Below are positions 42,092-50,936 of a stretch of 64,000 bases of DNA, in pieces. The DNA comes from an uncultured Erysipelotrichaceae bacterium (GTDB lineage: Bacteria > Bacillota_I > Bacilli_A > Erysipelotrichales > Erysipelotrichaceae). The translations under genes and the position numbers were made by a program. The first letter of the stretch is position 1; every line of letters begins with the position of its first letter. The stretch covers positions 1 to 64,000 of the forward strand of contig CANDJN010000003.1 in NCBI GenBank assembly GCA_947385085.1. The letters run 5' to 3'. The notes beneath the pieces were generated by a model. It saw nothing but the letters and a program-made list of their open reading frames with translations. It had not been told where the DNA came from and searched no databases.

Positions 42092-43107
42092 TCATTCGCA
42101 GTGCTTGTAAATAAATTATTCTGATACGTATAGCCAAGATGTTGATACGCTTTTTCCGTCGCAATGCGTCCCCTGGGAGTCCGGTTGATAAAGCCGATCT
42201 GTAATAAATAAGGCTCGTATACATCTTCCAAGGTCATCGCTTCCTCACCAATACTGCTGGCCAATGCTTCCAAGCCGACCGGTCCACCGCGGAAACGATC
42301 AATGATGCCGCGCAAGTATTTATGATCGACATGATCTAAGCCCAGCGCATCCACCTTTAATTTATTCAAAGCCATATCCGCGATGGATTGCGATATCACA
42401 CCATCATTCATGACCTGGGCATAATCGCGCACACGGCGAAACAAACGATTAGCAATGCGCGGTGTACCTCGGGATCGTAAAGCGATTTCCTTAACGGCAT
42501 CCGCAGCGATTTGCGTATTCATAACTCTTGCGGTGCGCGCAACGATTTTGCATAAGTCATCCAGCGTATAAAACTCTAGCTGTGAGATGATGCCAAAGCG
42601 ATCACGCAGCGGTGCGCTCAAATCTCCGGCTCGTGTCGTTGCGCCAACTAAGGTAAACGGCGGTAAATCCAAGCGGATTGATCGCACGGATGATTCCTTA
42701 CCCACGACAATATCAAGGCAATAATCCTCCATAGCCGGATATAAAATTTCCTCCACTTGCTTAGGTAAGCGGTGAATCTCATCAATAAATAAAATATCTC
42801 CGGCATCGAGAGTCGATAAGATGGCGGCAAGATCGCCGCTTTTTTCAATGGATGGACCACTTGCGGTTTTAATTTGTCCCTCCATCTCATGCGCCAGTAT
42901 GTAGGATAGCGTCGTTTTTCCCAGTCCCGGTGGACCATATAGCAACACATGGTCAAGAGCCTCATGACGCTGCTTAGCGGCAGCGATGAACACAGCCAAA
43001 TTCTCTTTTAATTCCTTTTGTCCGATATATTCCTGTAATGTCTGGGGCCGCAGGCTGGCATCATCATCCAGCAGCTGTGCCTGTCCATCCATCATCCTAT
43101 CCTCCAT
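42088..43107 (-). CDS. ruvB: Holliday junction branch migration helicase RuvB
   Basis: AAA+ motor that drives branch migration with RuvA. The 339-residue protein has SLRPQTLQEYIGQ, Walker A GPPGLGKTT (58-66), Walker B ILFIDEIHR, the RuvA-contacting hairpin, sensor 1 GATTRAG, and the C-terminal winged helix ending GFINRTPRGRIAT. Starts at 43107 and 43095 both have plausible sites. Begins 3 bases after the ruvA stop. Confidence 0.97.
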   Translation of the reverse strand: MEDRMMDGQAQLLDDDASLRPQTLQEYIGQKELKENLAVFIAAAKQRHEALDHVLLYGPPGLGKTTLSYILAHEMEGQIKTASGPSIEKSGDLAAILSTLDAGDILFIDEIHRLPKQVEEILYPAMEDYCLDIVVGKESSVRSIRLDLPPFTLVGATTRAGDLSAPLRDRFGIISQLEFYTLDDLCKIVARTARVMNTQIAADAVKEIALRSRGTPRIANRLFRRVRDYAQVMNDGVISQSIADMALNKLKVDALGLDHVDHKYLRGIIDRFRGGPVGLEALASSIGEEAMTLEDVYEPYLLQIGFINRTPRGRIATEKAYQHLGYTYQNNLFTSTAND

Positions 43108-43110
43108 TGA

Positions 43111-43692
43111 TTACACCCCTTTTCGTTTCGCCATGATCCCCAGGGCATGACGAATGTATCCTTGTACATCGCACTTTTCGATGAGCGCCAACTCCTTGGC
43201 AATCCCTTGCAGCTCAGCAGGCTTATAGCCTAGGGAACGCAGTGCATCAAGCGCCTCTTGAATCGTATGATCTTGCGGTTCCTCATTCATCGTCTCTGCC
43301 TCCACCAACTTCCCCTTCAAGTCTAATACGATCTGCGAAGCTGTTTTAGCACCGATTCCCGGCAGACTTTTCATGAATTTCACATCGTTGTTTTCAATCG
43401 CTGTGATCATTTCCTTGGCGCTGGCCATTGAAAGCATACCAAGCGCACTGCGCGGTCCGACACCTTTTACGGAAATAAGGCGCAAAAATAAATCATGCTC
43501 TTCCATCGTTGAAAAACCATACAGCATGATGGCGTCCTCGCGCACGTACTGATAAGTATACAATGTAACCGGCTCTGTTCGCTTAAGCTTCATTGGATTT
43601 GCCATAAATATGCGGTAGCCGATCCCATCATGATCCATGATTACATAATCATTCCCCACACTATGTACTACGCCCCTCACAAACGCTATCAT
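43111..43692 (-). CDS. ruvA: Holliday junction DNA-binding protein RuvA
   Basis: Tetrameric junction-binding subunit. The 193-residue protein has an N-terminal OB fold (IAFVRGVVHSVGNDYVIMDHDGIGY shortened here), two helix-hairpin-helix motifs (LISVKGVGPRSALGML and LPGIGAKTASQIVLDLK) and a C-terminal domain III (EALDALRSLGYKPAEL) that binds RuvB. Forms the ruvAB pair. Confidence 0.96.
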   Translation of the reverse strand: MIAFVRGVVHSVGNDYVIMDHDGIGYRIFMANPMKLKRTEPVTLYTYQYVREDAIMLYGFSTMEEHDLFLRLISVKGVGPRSALGMLSMASAKEMITAIENNDVKFMKSLPGIGAKTASQIVLDLKGKLVEAETMNEEPQDHTIQEALDALRSLGYKPAELQGIAKELALIEKCDVQGYIRHALGIMAKRKGV

Positions 43693-43762
43693 TCTATCAC
43701 TCCATTATCTTTTTCTCGCCTATTATATCATGTTCACACAAAAACCCGCAATGACTCCTCCG

Positions 43763-44728
43763 CTATTCCTGTGCCGCTTTCTCATAGCGTTCGATGATTT
43801 TTTGAACAAGTGGGTGACGAACGACATCCAGACTGCTTAATTCCACAAAGGAAATTCCCTCTACACCCTTTAACAGCTGCTTTGCATCACGCAAGCCGCT
43901 ATCGCTTTTCTTAATTAAATCGATCTGTGTCACATCTCCGGTAATCACAATTTTAGAGTGAAAACCCATACGTGTTAGAAACATCTTCATTTGTGCCTTG
44001 GTCGTATTCTGCGCTTCATCCAGAATAATAAATGCATTGTTTAGCGTACGTCCTCGCATATATGCCAACGGCGCAATCTCAATAATTTCCTTTTCCAGCA
44101 TTTTTTCCACTTGTTCCTGTCCAAACATATCGTAAAGCGCATCATACAGCGGACGTAAATACGGGTCGACCTTTTCCTTTAAGTCTCCCGGTAAAAAGCC
44201 CAGTGATTCTCCTGCCTCCACCGCCGGACGGGTCAAGATAATCTTATGAATTTCCCCTTTTTTTAATAAACTTGCCGCATATACCACCGCTAAGTATGTC
44301 TTACCGGTTCCTGCGACACCGCTGGCAAACACAATATCGCTGTTAGCCATACAACGGTAAAGATAGCGCTGTCCGATGGTTTTGGGAAAAATCAGCTTTC
44401 CGTCAATACTTTTTCCGATCGGCTTTTGATAGGTTAATGCGAGCTGATCTAACTGTGAGCGCTGAGCCAGCTTTGCCGCATATAGTACATCAGATTCACA
44501 GATTGCTATTGGATGCGCAATCATATCCAATAACGCATTCACACATTCACTGATTTGTTTTTGCGTATGTTCATCATCGCTTAAGATAACCAGCTGCATA
44601 TCCCGCAATACAATCTTGCATTGAAAGAATTCGCGCAGAATATCCAAATACTTATCGCCTGGACCACACAGCTGGGCAACTTGTTCCATTGTATAATCCT
44701 GTAATGTTACATGATCCTGTTCACTCAT
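43763..44728 (-). CDS. phoH: PhoH-family ATPase
   Basis: A 321-residue P-loop ATPase, predicted to be RNA-associated. N-terminal KH-like region (about 20-100), then the PhoH core: Walker A ASGVAGTGKTYLAV, LTRPAVEAGESLGFLPGD, FIILDEAQNTTKAQMK (Walker B) and IVITGDVTQIDL. The start at 44728 has AAGGAG 6 bases upstream. Follows yqfD, as in B. subtilis (yqfC-yqfD-phoH). ybeY, usual downstream partner, is missing here. Confidence 0.95.
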   Translation of the reverse strand: MSEQDHVTLQDYTMEQVAQLCGPGDKYLDILREFFQCKIVLRDMQLVILSDDEHTQKQISECVNALLDMIAHPIAICESDVLYAAKLAQRSQLDQLALTYQKPIGKSIDGKLIFPKTIGQRYLYRCMANSDIVFASGVAGTGKTYLAVVYAASLLKKGEIHKIILTRPAVEAGESLGFLPGDLKEKVDPYLRPLYDALYDMFGQEQVEKMLEKEIIEIAPLAYMRGRTLNNAFIILDEAQNTTKAQMKMFLTRMGFHSKIVITGDVTQIDLIKKSDSGLRDAKQLLKGVEGISFVELSSLDVVRHPLVQKIIERYEKAAQE

Positions 44729-44739
44729 AATATGCTCCT

Positions 44740-45672
44740 TCATTTCGGTGTCGTAATATCCTCAATCAATGTATAGTGAAGATCCATACTTATTGTACCC
44801 GCATTATCGTGAAATTGCAAAATATTTTCTTTCGCAATGCGCTCCGGCTCATGTAATCCCTCGCTGGCTTGACGACGTGCTTCAAACAACAGCTGATAGA
44901 AGGCAAAAGCCTGTGGCAGCTTACTGTCTCTTATTTCCACATGGACGTCTTTCCATGTATAAGCATAAACCTTGCCTTTAACATATAAATCCTGATCCAC
45001 TTGACTGCTGTCGGTTAATACATCGCTGACTAATACATCACCAGCATGAACAAAATCATTGATCGCTACCAGCTTATTGCCGTGCTGTAATTCAAAATGC
45101 TCGATGACACCATCTTTTTGAGCAACTAACTGATTGCGGCTAAGCTGTTCAATATCGGCAAATTCCTTGGTGGTAAACTGAATGTGATAGCGACTTCCCT
45201 CTTTATATACCTCCATCCACGCTATTTCATTTTCCAAGCGCTTTTTCAGTTCCGCCTTTACTTGTTGCATATCATGATCAAAAAAAGGTGTCGTATAGCC
45301 CATCTCTTGCAGCGTTTGTGATATCAGTATCTTGCTTTCCTGCTTGTCGCCGTTTAACACCACCGCAAAGATTGTATGAGAGAGCGTCCACCATACCATG
45401 ATCGAGCATATAACACAAAGCAAGCGACTGGGACGGCGCATTTGCCGCAGGAAAAAGCCAAGCATTCCGGTTGTGGTAATGAGCTGTGCATGTTCCCATG
45501 TATGGACGATTTGTTTGCGTATTGTTAGCGGCGCATAAAAACGCAGTCCATGACGACCGTTATGGATTTCATAAACTCGCCAGTCTTGGGTTCTCACCAT
45601 TCGCACCAGTGTTGGAAAAGGCACTGAGACCTCCCATAAATCCATTCCGATGCGAAACTCCTTACGCTTCAT
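44740..45672 (-). CDS. yqfD: Sporulation protein YqfD
   Basis: A 310-residue protein with an N-terminal GxxxF-like domain (WEVSVPFPTLVRMVRTQDW), a single membrane segment (about 82-102) and a C-terminal extracytoplasmic domain (LAQKDGVIEHFELQHGN, NDFVHAGDVLVSDVL). YqfD is a mother-cell-expressed sporulation protein needed for efficient spore formation. The start at 45672 overlaps yqfC by 11 bases. The protein is shorter than B. subtilis YqfD (about 398). Confidence 0.88.
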   Translation of the reverse strand: MKRKEFRIGMDLWEVSVPFPTLVRMVRTQDWRVYEIHNGRHGLRFYAPLTIRKQIVHTWEHAQLITTTGMLGFFLRQMRRPSRLLCVICSIMVWWTLSHTIFAVVLNGDKQESKILISQTLQEMGYTTPFFDHDMQQVKAELKKRLENEIAWMEVYKEGSRYHIQFTTKEFADIEQLSRNQLVAQKDGVIEHFELQHGNKLVAINDFVHAGDVLVSDVLTDSSQVDQDLYVKGKVYAYTWKDVHVEIRDSKLPQAFAFYQLLFEARRQASEGLHEPERIAKENILQFHDNAGTISMDLHYTLIEDITTPK

Positions 45673-45895
45673 GAAACTGCATTCCTTTCCACTGACCCTC
45701 GATAAGTATCTCATCCTTGGTAAGCGCCAGCACTTTTAGTTCCTCTCCCTCAATATTTAGGGTCTGATGCTTTAAACGTAATGTTATCGCTTTGGAAGTG
45801 ACATGCAGCACCTCTTGGTAATGCTCGATCATCATCTGGTTTTTAGCAATGGTAATCACGCACTCATCACCTCTATACCCCATCATACGCTTCAT
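45662..45895 (-). CDS. yqfC: YqfC/YabP-family sporulation protein
   Basis: A 77-residue protein of the YabP/YqfC fold: VITIAKNQMMIEHYQEVLH, ITLRLKHQTLNIEGEELKV and KDEILIEGQWKGMQF align with the family strands. B. subtilis YqfC is longer at its N-terminus. The frame opens at 45895 without a clear site; a GTG at 45859 has AGAGGTGA upstream, so the real protein may be 65 residues. Coupled to yqfD, and separated from rpsU by a terminator, so a dedicated mother-cell promoter is likely. Confidence 0.75.
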   Translation of the reverse strand: MKRMMGYRGDECVITIAKNQMMIEHYQEVLHVTSKAITLRLKHQTLNIEGEELKVLALTKDEILIEGQWKGMQFHEA

Positions 45896-45965
45896 TAAAG
45901 GAATTTATGCGCATTGCCATCATGTACTGCCTGTCCTACTGCTTAGCGATTTTCAAGCGGTGGAC

Positions 45966-45993
45966 AAAAAAAGAAGCTAATCACTAGCTTCAT
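45966..45993 (-). terminator. Terminator of rpsU
   Basis: Stem GAAGCTA/TAGCTTC (45973-45979 and 45985-45991) with a short loop, then T7 on the minus strand, just past the rpsU stop. Confidence 0.85.
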
Positions 45994-45998
45994 TTCTC

Positions 45999-46178
45999 CT
46001 ATTTCCCACGACGTGCTTTACGAGCCGCTTCGGATTTCAATTTGCGGCGTACGCCCGGTTTTACATAAAACTCTCTTTTGCGAGCTTCAGCAAGGGTTCC
46101 GTTCCGAGATACTTGACGTTTGAAACGGCGCAGTGCATCATCAAGAACTTCGTTCTCTTTTAAGACTACTTTCGGCAT
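45999..46178 (-). CDS. rpsU: 30S ribosomal protein S21
   Basis: A 59-residue basic protein translated from the ATG at 46178, beginning MPKVVLKENEVLDDALRRF, then KRQVSRNGTLAEARKREFY and ending RRKLKSEAARKARRGK. This is the classical S21, located near the 3' end of 16S rRNA. GGGAGG precedes the start. In B. subtilis rpsU is also upstream of yqfC-yqfD-phoH. Confidence 0.97.
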   Translation of the reverse strand: MPKVVLKENEVLDDALRRFKRQVSRNGTLAEARKREFYVKPGVRRKLKSEAARKARRGK

Positions 46179-46305
46179 TACATAACCTCCCTTCTGAAGA
46201 TTGCATTAACATTATATAAAAAACAAAGGGAAATTGCAACCGCAAACCATGATGTTTTATGTAAATTTTGCCTTTTTAAAGTGATTTTCCATCATTCGAC
46301 AATTT

Positions 46306-47769
46306 CTAACCCTCGTCTTCCTCCTCGATTCCCAAGTAGTATTTGCGAATACAATGTCGTGCCGCCACATGATCGCCGAGCCATGGCTCACGTCCTTCCT
46401 CTCGATACATGAACACCTCGTCCCCTTTTCCTAGAATCAAGACCGTATCATGTACATTGGCGGATTCAATGGCTTGGCGAATTGCATCATAGCGGTTTTC
46501 AATAAAAATGTTTTTCGTATCAACGATGCCGCTTTTGATTTCATTGGCGATTTCGCGGGCATTTTCATCACGGGGATCATCCTCGGTTAAAATGATCAAA
46601 TCACAGTATTTACTGGCAATCTCGCCAAAGACCCGACGCTTTCTCGTATCGCGCTTGCCGGCCGAACCAAACACCGCTATGATACTGCGACCTGTCTCGG
46701 TGATATCCATCGCGTATTCAAAAACCTTTTCCAAGCCATCCGGCGTATGGGCAAAATCTACGATAACGGTAAAGGGCTGTCCCTCATCAATGCGCTCCAT
46801 TCTGCCTTCAATCTGATGCAGCTCGTTGAAATACGGCAGCACCTCCCGCAATGGAATCCCACTTTCGCAGATGCCGGCAATCGCTGCCAACAGATTATAA
46901 ATGTTATAAAGCGCGACTAGATTGGTCGCCACGCAATAAGCAATATCCTCATGATACAAGGTAAAGGTAGAGCCTTCAGTCCCAATGTGAATCTCATCGG
47001 CGCGATAATCGGCATCCTTTTGAATTCCATAGGTAATCACGCGTGCCTTTGTTGTTGCTCTTAACGGTTCATAGTAAGCGTCATCCACATTTAGAATTGC
47101 TACACCATCTTCCTTCAAATTCGTAAACAGCTTCTTTTTCGCTGCGAAATAATTATCAAAGGTGCCATGAAAATCCAGATGATCATAAGTTAGATTGGTA
47201 AAGATCGCAATATCAAAATCAACCGACTGGACGCGTCCCAACTCTAACCCATGAGAGGAGACCTCCAAAGCACAAGCCTTCATTCCCGCATTGACCATAT
47301 CGTGCAGCGTGCGATGAATGCAGATGGGATCCGGGGTCGTCAAGGATGGTGGAAATTCCTGATCACCATAGCGAATAGCGATCGTCCCGATATAACCGCA
47401 GGGCGCAAAATGCGAGTAGGTGTCCTGAATAATACTGGCAACCGAGGATTTACCATTGGTTCCGGTAATTCCAAACATCTTTAAGCTGCGGCTGGGATAA
47501 TGGTAAAACTTAGAGGCGATCAAGTTCAACGTCGCATTGACATCGTTTACCTTAATATAAGCAATACCATCCTGCATCTGTTCTAAAGAACGGCTATGTA
47601 CGATACAGCACGCTCCCTTTTCAATCGCCTGGGCAATATACGTATGCCCATCCGTGCGCAGTCCTTCTAAACAAAAATACATATCTCCGGGCTTGACCGT
47701 TCGTGAATCACTCGATAATCCCTGGATTTCCAAATCCGGTGCCTGATCAAATATTTGCGAAAGTTTCAT
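46306..47769 (-). CDS. murE: UDP-MurNAc-tripeptide synthetase MurE (likely L-lysine type)
   Basis: Adds the third residue to UDP-MurNAc-L-Ala-D-Glu in peptidoglycan precursor synthesis. The 487-residue Mur ligase has an N-terminal UDP-binding domain, P-loop GITGTNGKSS (100-109), the central ALEVSSHGL and FTNLTYDHLDFHG motifs, and a C-terminal domain with DFAHTPDGLEK, FGSAGKRD and the specificity loop DDPR (397-400). Meso-diaminopimelate enzymes have DNPR; DDPR is found in lysine-adding enzymes such as Thermotoga, so a lysine-type wall is inferred. The start overlaps the mtaB stop (ATGA). Confidence 0.93.
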   Translation of the reverse strand: MKLSQIFDQAPDLEIQGLSSDSRTVKPGDMYFCLEGLRTDGHTYIAQAIEKGACCIVHSRSLEQMQDGIAYIKVNDVNATLNLIASKFYHYPSRSLKMFGITGTNGKSSVASIIQDTYSHFAPCGYIGTIAIRYGDQEFPPSLTTPDPICIHRTLHDMVNAGMKACALEVSSHGLELGRVQSVDFDIAIFTNLTYDHLDFHGTFDNYFAAKKKLFTNLKEDGVAILNVDDAYYEPLRATTKARVITYGIQKDADYRADEIHIGTEGSTFTLYHEDIAYCVATNLVALYNIYNLLAAIAGICESGIPLREVLPYFNELHQIEGRMERIDEGQPFTVIVDFAHTPDGLEKVFEYAMDITETGRSIIAVFGSAGKRDTRKRRVFGEIASKYCDLIILTEDDPRDENAREIANEIKSGIVDTKNIFIENRYDAIRQAIESANVHDTVLILGKGDEVFMYREEGREPWLGDHVAARHCIRKYYLGIEEEDEG

Positions 47770-49070
47770 CCTCTCACCTCCTGCGCTTTGCCGATTAACC
47801 GCTCATCCTGTATTCCTATGATGCATACGGTTTCCATACGATGCAGCTTTCCGGCATCATAAGGTGCGCATACTTCCAGATATTCACTGCTATGTCCCAC
47901 GATATAACCATTTTCCTCCCGTTCCCATAGCACCTCTACCTCATGATGCATAAAAGTCTTTAAATATTCCTGATGCAGCTCTCGGCTCAATGTCATTAAG
48001 CGTGCCGTCCGCTGCTTTTTCATTTCATTGGGAATTTGCTGGGGCATTATCGCCGCCTTTGTGCCATCCCTTCGCGAATAAGGGAAGACATGAAGAAAGC
48101 TCAACTTCATTTTACGCAGTGCTACTAATCCTGCAGCAAACTGTTCCTCACTTTCCGCGGGAAAGCCGCAGATCACATCACTCGATATGCTGATGGGATA
48201 TAATTCCTTGCGAATCGCTTGAATGCGCTGTTCATAATCTGCTAGTGTATACGGGCGATTCATCGCCTTCAATATGGTATTATCACCACTTTGAATCGGA
48301 ATATGCAAATGCCGGGCAATTCGTTTTTCCCGTTTCATTAACGCAATTAGCTCATCACTTACCTCATTGCATTCAATTGAAGAAATGCGCAAGCGCTGTA
48401 AGCCGCTTACTTCTTCACACAGCCGTTGCATCAGCGATGCCAAGCTTATGCCATATTCACGACCATAGCGCCCGGTATGAATACCGGTTAAAACGATTTC
48501 GACATGGCCATTGGCCGTTAACATCTGCGCCTTTTTTATCACCTCATCGGGTGCTAAAGAACGCTCTGTCCCGCGCGTATAAGGAATGATACAGTAGCTA
48601 CAAAACTGGTTACAGCCATCCTGAATCTTTAAATACGCCCGCGTCTGATGTGAAAATTGCTTTACCGCAATCGCTTCAAACACATTTACATGCCGCATAT
48701 CATTCACCAGCACACGGTGAACGCGATCCTGCCATGTTTGATATATCAACTTTGGCAACTGTTCCTTATGATCGCTGCCGACAATTAAATCGATATGAGG
48801 ATCCTGCGCCAGCTGAGCATGTGCCATTTGCGCATAACATCCTGCCACCGCAATGCATGCGGCGGGATTTTGACGCTGTGCCTGGTGGATTTTCTGGCGT
48901 GACTTGGCGGCTGCCGTATTGGTAACCGCGCAGGAATGAATGAGATAAACATCCGCACAATCCTTAAAAGCTACTTCTTCCCACCCATATTCACGCAATC
49001 CCTGCGCATATCCCTGCGACTCATAGGCATTGACCTTGCAGCCTAAGGTCGCGATCGCAAACGTTGTCAT
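47766..49070 (-). CDS. mtaB: tRNA threonylcarbamoyladenosine C2-methylthiotransferase MtaB
   Basis: Radical-SAM enzyme converting t6A37 to ms2t6A in ANN-decoding tRNAs. The N-terminal MTTase domain has TLGCKVNAYES and two further cluster cysteines (HSCAVTN, AGCYAQ); the radical-SAM motif is CNQFCSYCIIPYTRG; a C-terminal TRAM domain follows. TLGCKVN and the 434-residue length separate it from MiaB and RimO. AGGGAAGGA precedes the ATG. Coupled to murE. Confidence 0.95.
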   Translation of the reverse strand: MTTFAIATLGCKVNAYESQGYAQGLREYGWEEVAFKDCADVYLIHSCAVTNTAAAKSRQKIHQAQRQNPAACIAVAGCYAQMAHAQLAQDPHIDLIVGSDHKEQLPKLIYQTWQDRVHRVLVNDMRHVNVFEAIAVKQFSHQTRAYLKIQDGCNQFCSYCIIPYTRGTERSLAPDEVIKKAQMLTANGHVEIVLTGIHTGRYGREYGISLASLMQRLCEEVSGLQRLRISSIECNEVSDELIALMKREKRIARHLHIPIQSGDNTILKAMNRPYTLADYEQRIQAIRKELYPISISSDVICGFPAESEEQFAAGLVALRKMKLSFLHVFPYSRRDGTKAAIMPQQIPNEMKKQRTARLMTLSRELHQEYLKTFMHHEVEVLWEREENGYIVGHSSEYLEVCAPYDAGKLHRMETVCIIGIQDERLIGKAQEVRG

Positions 49071-49154
49071 TCCTTCCCTCCTCGCCGATTATTATACAAC
49101 AAACCAAGCATTAGGTAAACGCATAACCCTACACAAAAAAAAGAAAGCAAATTG

Positions 49155-49922
49155 CTATTTTCTTCGTGGTCTGCGTATCAACTTGCTCACTTTCTTTTTC
49201 ATGTACTCGCTGATTAACATACTGCCGACAATTCGCTGAGCGCATAAGCTCTCATCATTATGCATATATGCCACGGCAATATCACGCAATTCCTCAATAT
49301 TGACATTGACACTGCGTACCGGATCAAAATTAAGCGTATGAATGCAATGAAAATTCTCAATAAAGTAGAGGCGATTCACATCCGGATTAAAGATACAAAA
49401 GAACTGTTCCTCACCACATATAAACAAGCAGCTGGTGAAGTTATAAATATACGGTAATACACCGTATTGATTTTCAATGATCACATCATCAAATTTGGTG
49501 ATAAAGCGCTTATATTGCTTTAATTCCAAAAGTACGATTTCTTTGGTATATAAGCGATTCATACGCTGATCAAACATCGGAATATAAATGTCATCCCCTT
49601 CATAGGGAAATGATTTCAGCTCTTTGCGCATATGATCAATATCTACATTCATCTGATGCTTGCGCTCCTGATAATCAAGATCATTCCAGAAATCATGCAT
49701 TTCCACATAGGTATGCAAAAAGGTTTCTTCAAAGGCTTTCTTGTTTTTGATTCCTTCATAGATCGTTTCGATACGATAAAAAGACCATTCATCCTTTACG
49801 ACACACGCAATGCCGAATTCCTTAAAAGTATGTTGCATCTCCTTTAGCTTTTCTTTATACATGGAGAGTTTTCCGATCTTTTTATGATATTTTTTATTTA
49901 GAATACCTTCTAAGCTCTTCAT
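49155..49922 (-). CDS. Hypothetical protein downstream of rsmE
   Basis: A 255-residue soluble protein I do not recognise. Its N-terminus is lysine-rich and helical (LNKKYHKKIGKLSMYKEK), the middle is mixed helix and strand with several aromatic residues (ETFLHTYVEMHDFWNDL, LPYIYNFTSCLFICGEE), and the C-terminus is basic (KKKVSKLIRRPRRK). There is no signal peptide or clear membrane helix. AAGGGG lies 9 bases before the ATG. It is 12 bases after rsmE and probably co-transcribed. The basic ends might bind nucleic acid or membrane; that is speculation. Confidence 0.7.
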   Translation of the reverse strand: MKSLEGILNKKYHKKIGKLSMYKEKLKEMQHTFKEFGIACVVKDEWSFYRIETIYEGIKNKKAFEETFLHTYVEMHDFWNDLDYQERKHQMNVDIDHMRKELKSFPYEGDDIYIPMFDQRMNRLYTKEIVLLELKQYKRFITKFDDVIIENQYGVLPYIYNFTSCLFICGEEQFFCIFNPDVNRLYFIENFHCIHTLNFDPVRSVNVNIEELRDIAVAYMHNDESLCAQRIVGSMLISEYMKKKVSKLIRRPRRK

Positions 49923-49934
49923 TCTTAACGCCCC

Positions 49935-50663
49935 TTAATTCTCATAGAGTAACGACAATATATTGACCGCTGACATTGCGGCAGTCTCAGCTCGTAAAAT
50001 GCGTCGTCCCAGTGATATGCTTCGAAAATCCAGTTCATGAAACTGCATCACTTCATCCTTAGTAAAGCCGCCCTCCGGTCCGATAGCGATAACAATTGAT
50101 TGAATATGAGGATGATCGTTGATAAAGGAAACGATGCTTTCACTTTGTGCATCCGCATTTTCATATGCCAATAGCTTTGCCTCTGCATTCATGGAAACCA
50201 TTTGGGCAATGGTGCATGGCTTATGCACCGTAACCAGATCGCTGCGATGACACTGTTCACAAGCTTCCATGGTAATGCGATTCCAGCGTTGCAGCTTTTT
50301 TGACTGATCGGCTTCTTTTAGTTTTACCACGCAGCGAGAAGTTATGAGCGGCTGTATGGAATCTACGCCGAGTTCACTGCATTTCTGCAAGGCATAATCC
50401 CAGCGCTCACCCTTAATGAGTGCCAACGCCAACGTAATGGATACGCGATGAATCACTGACTCAAGCATGCAAATGGGAATAGCGCACAAGTCACTTCCCT
50501 GCTGGTGCAATTCACAAAGAAATGCACGTTGTGATTCATCCACCATGCGAATTTGTTGGTGTTCTTTCATCCGCAGTACCGTTTGAATATGATGGCGCTG
50601 TTGATCATTCAAAAGCACCGGCTCCTGTAATCGAATCATTCCGCTTACAAAGTACTGCTGCAT
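49935..50663 (-). CDS. rsmE: 16S rRNA m3U1498 methyltransferase
   Basis: SPOUT-fold methyltransferase acting on U1498 of 16S rRNA. The 242-residue protein starts MQQYFVSGMI, has the PUA-like N-terminal domain (HHIQTVLRMKEHQQIRMVD), IKGERWDYALQKCSELGVD and CHRSDLV, and the knotted SAM site IVIAIGPEGGFTKDEV with SLGRRILRAETAAM. The start at 50663 has AAAGGTGA upstream; the GTG at 50672 overlaps that site. Confidence 0.95.
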   Translation of the reverse strand: MQQYFVSGMIRLQEPVLLNDQQRHHIQTVLRMKEHQQIRMVDESQRAFLCELHQQGSDLCAIPICMLESVIHRVSITLALALIKGERWDYALQKCSELGVDSIQPLITSRCVVKLKEADQSKKLQRWNRITMEACEQCHRSDLVTVHKPCTIAQMVSMNAEAKLLAYENADAQSESIVSFINDHPHIQSIVIAIGPEGGFTKDEVMQFHELDFRSISLGRRILRAETAAMSAVNILSLLYEN

Positions 50664-50856
50664 AAATATCACCTTTCTTATTTTACCTTATTTTTTTCCT
50701 AAAGTGAAGTAAAAAGTAATTTCTTTCATTTTTTGAAAATGCTTGATTTACATTAACAATGCTTATTGTCACTTTTCATACGTTGTACAAGATAAAAGGA
50801 AAATCCCTTATGTCAGTTGCGATCATGATAATCATATGCTTATTATGAAGCTATTT

Positions 50857-50886
50857 AAAAAAGCACCCGTTATGAATGCTTTTCAT
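50857..50886 (-). terminator. Terminator of rluB
   Basis: Stem AAAAGCA/TGCTTTT (50859-50865 and 50878-50884) followed by T-rich sequence on the minus strand, 50 bases beyond the rluB stop. Confidence 0.6.
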
Positions 50887-50936
50887 CTTACAAAATCATC
50901 ATTAAGGATACTATAGTTTGTTAACTCGATCATTGC

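Noticed and set aside
49137..49170. Possible terminator after the unknown gene downstream of rsmE
   Set aside because: The T run is good, but the stem needs a one-base loop or mismatches; too weak to list.
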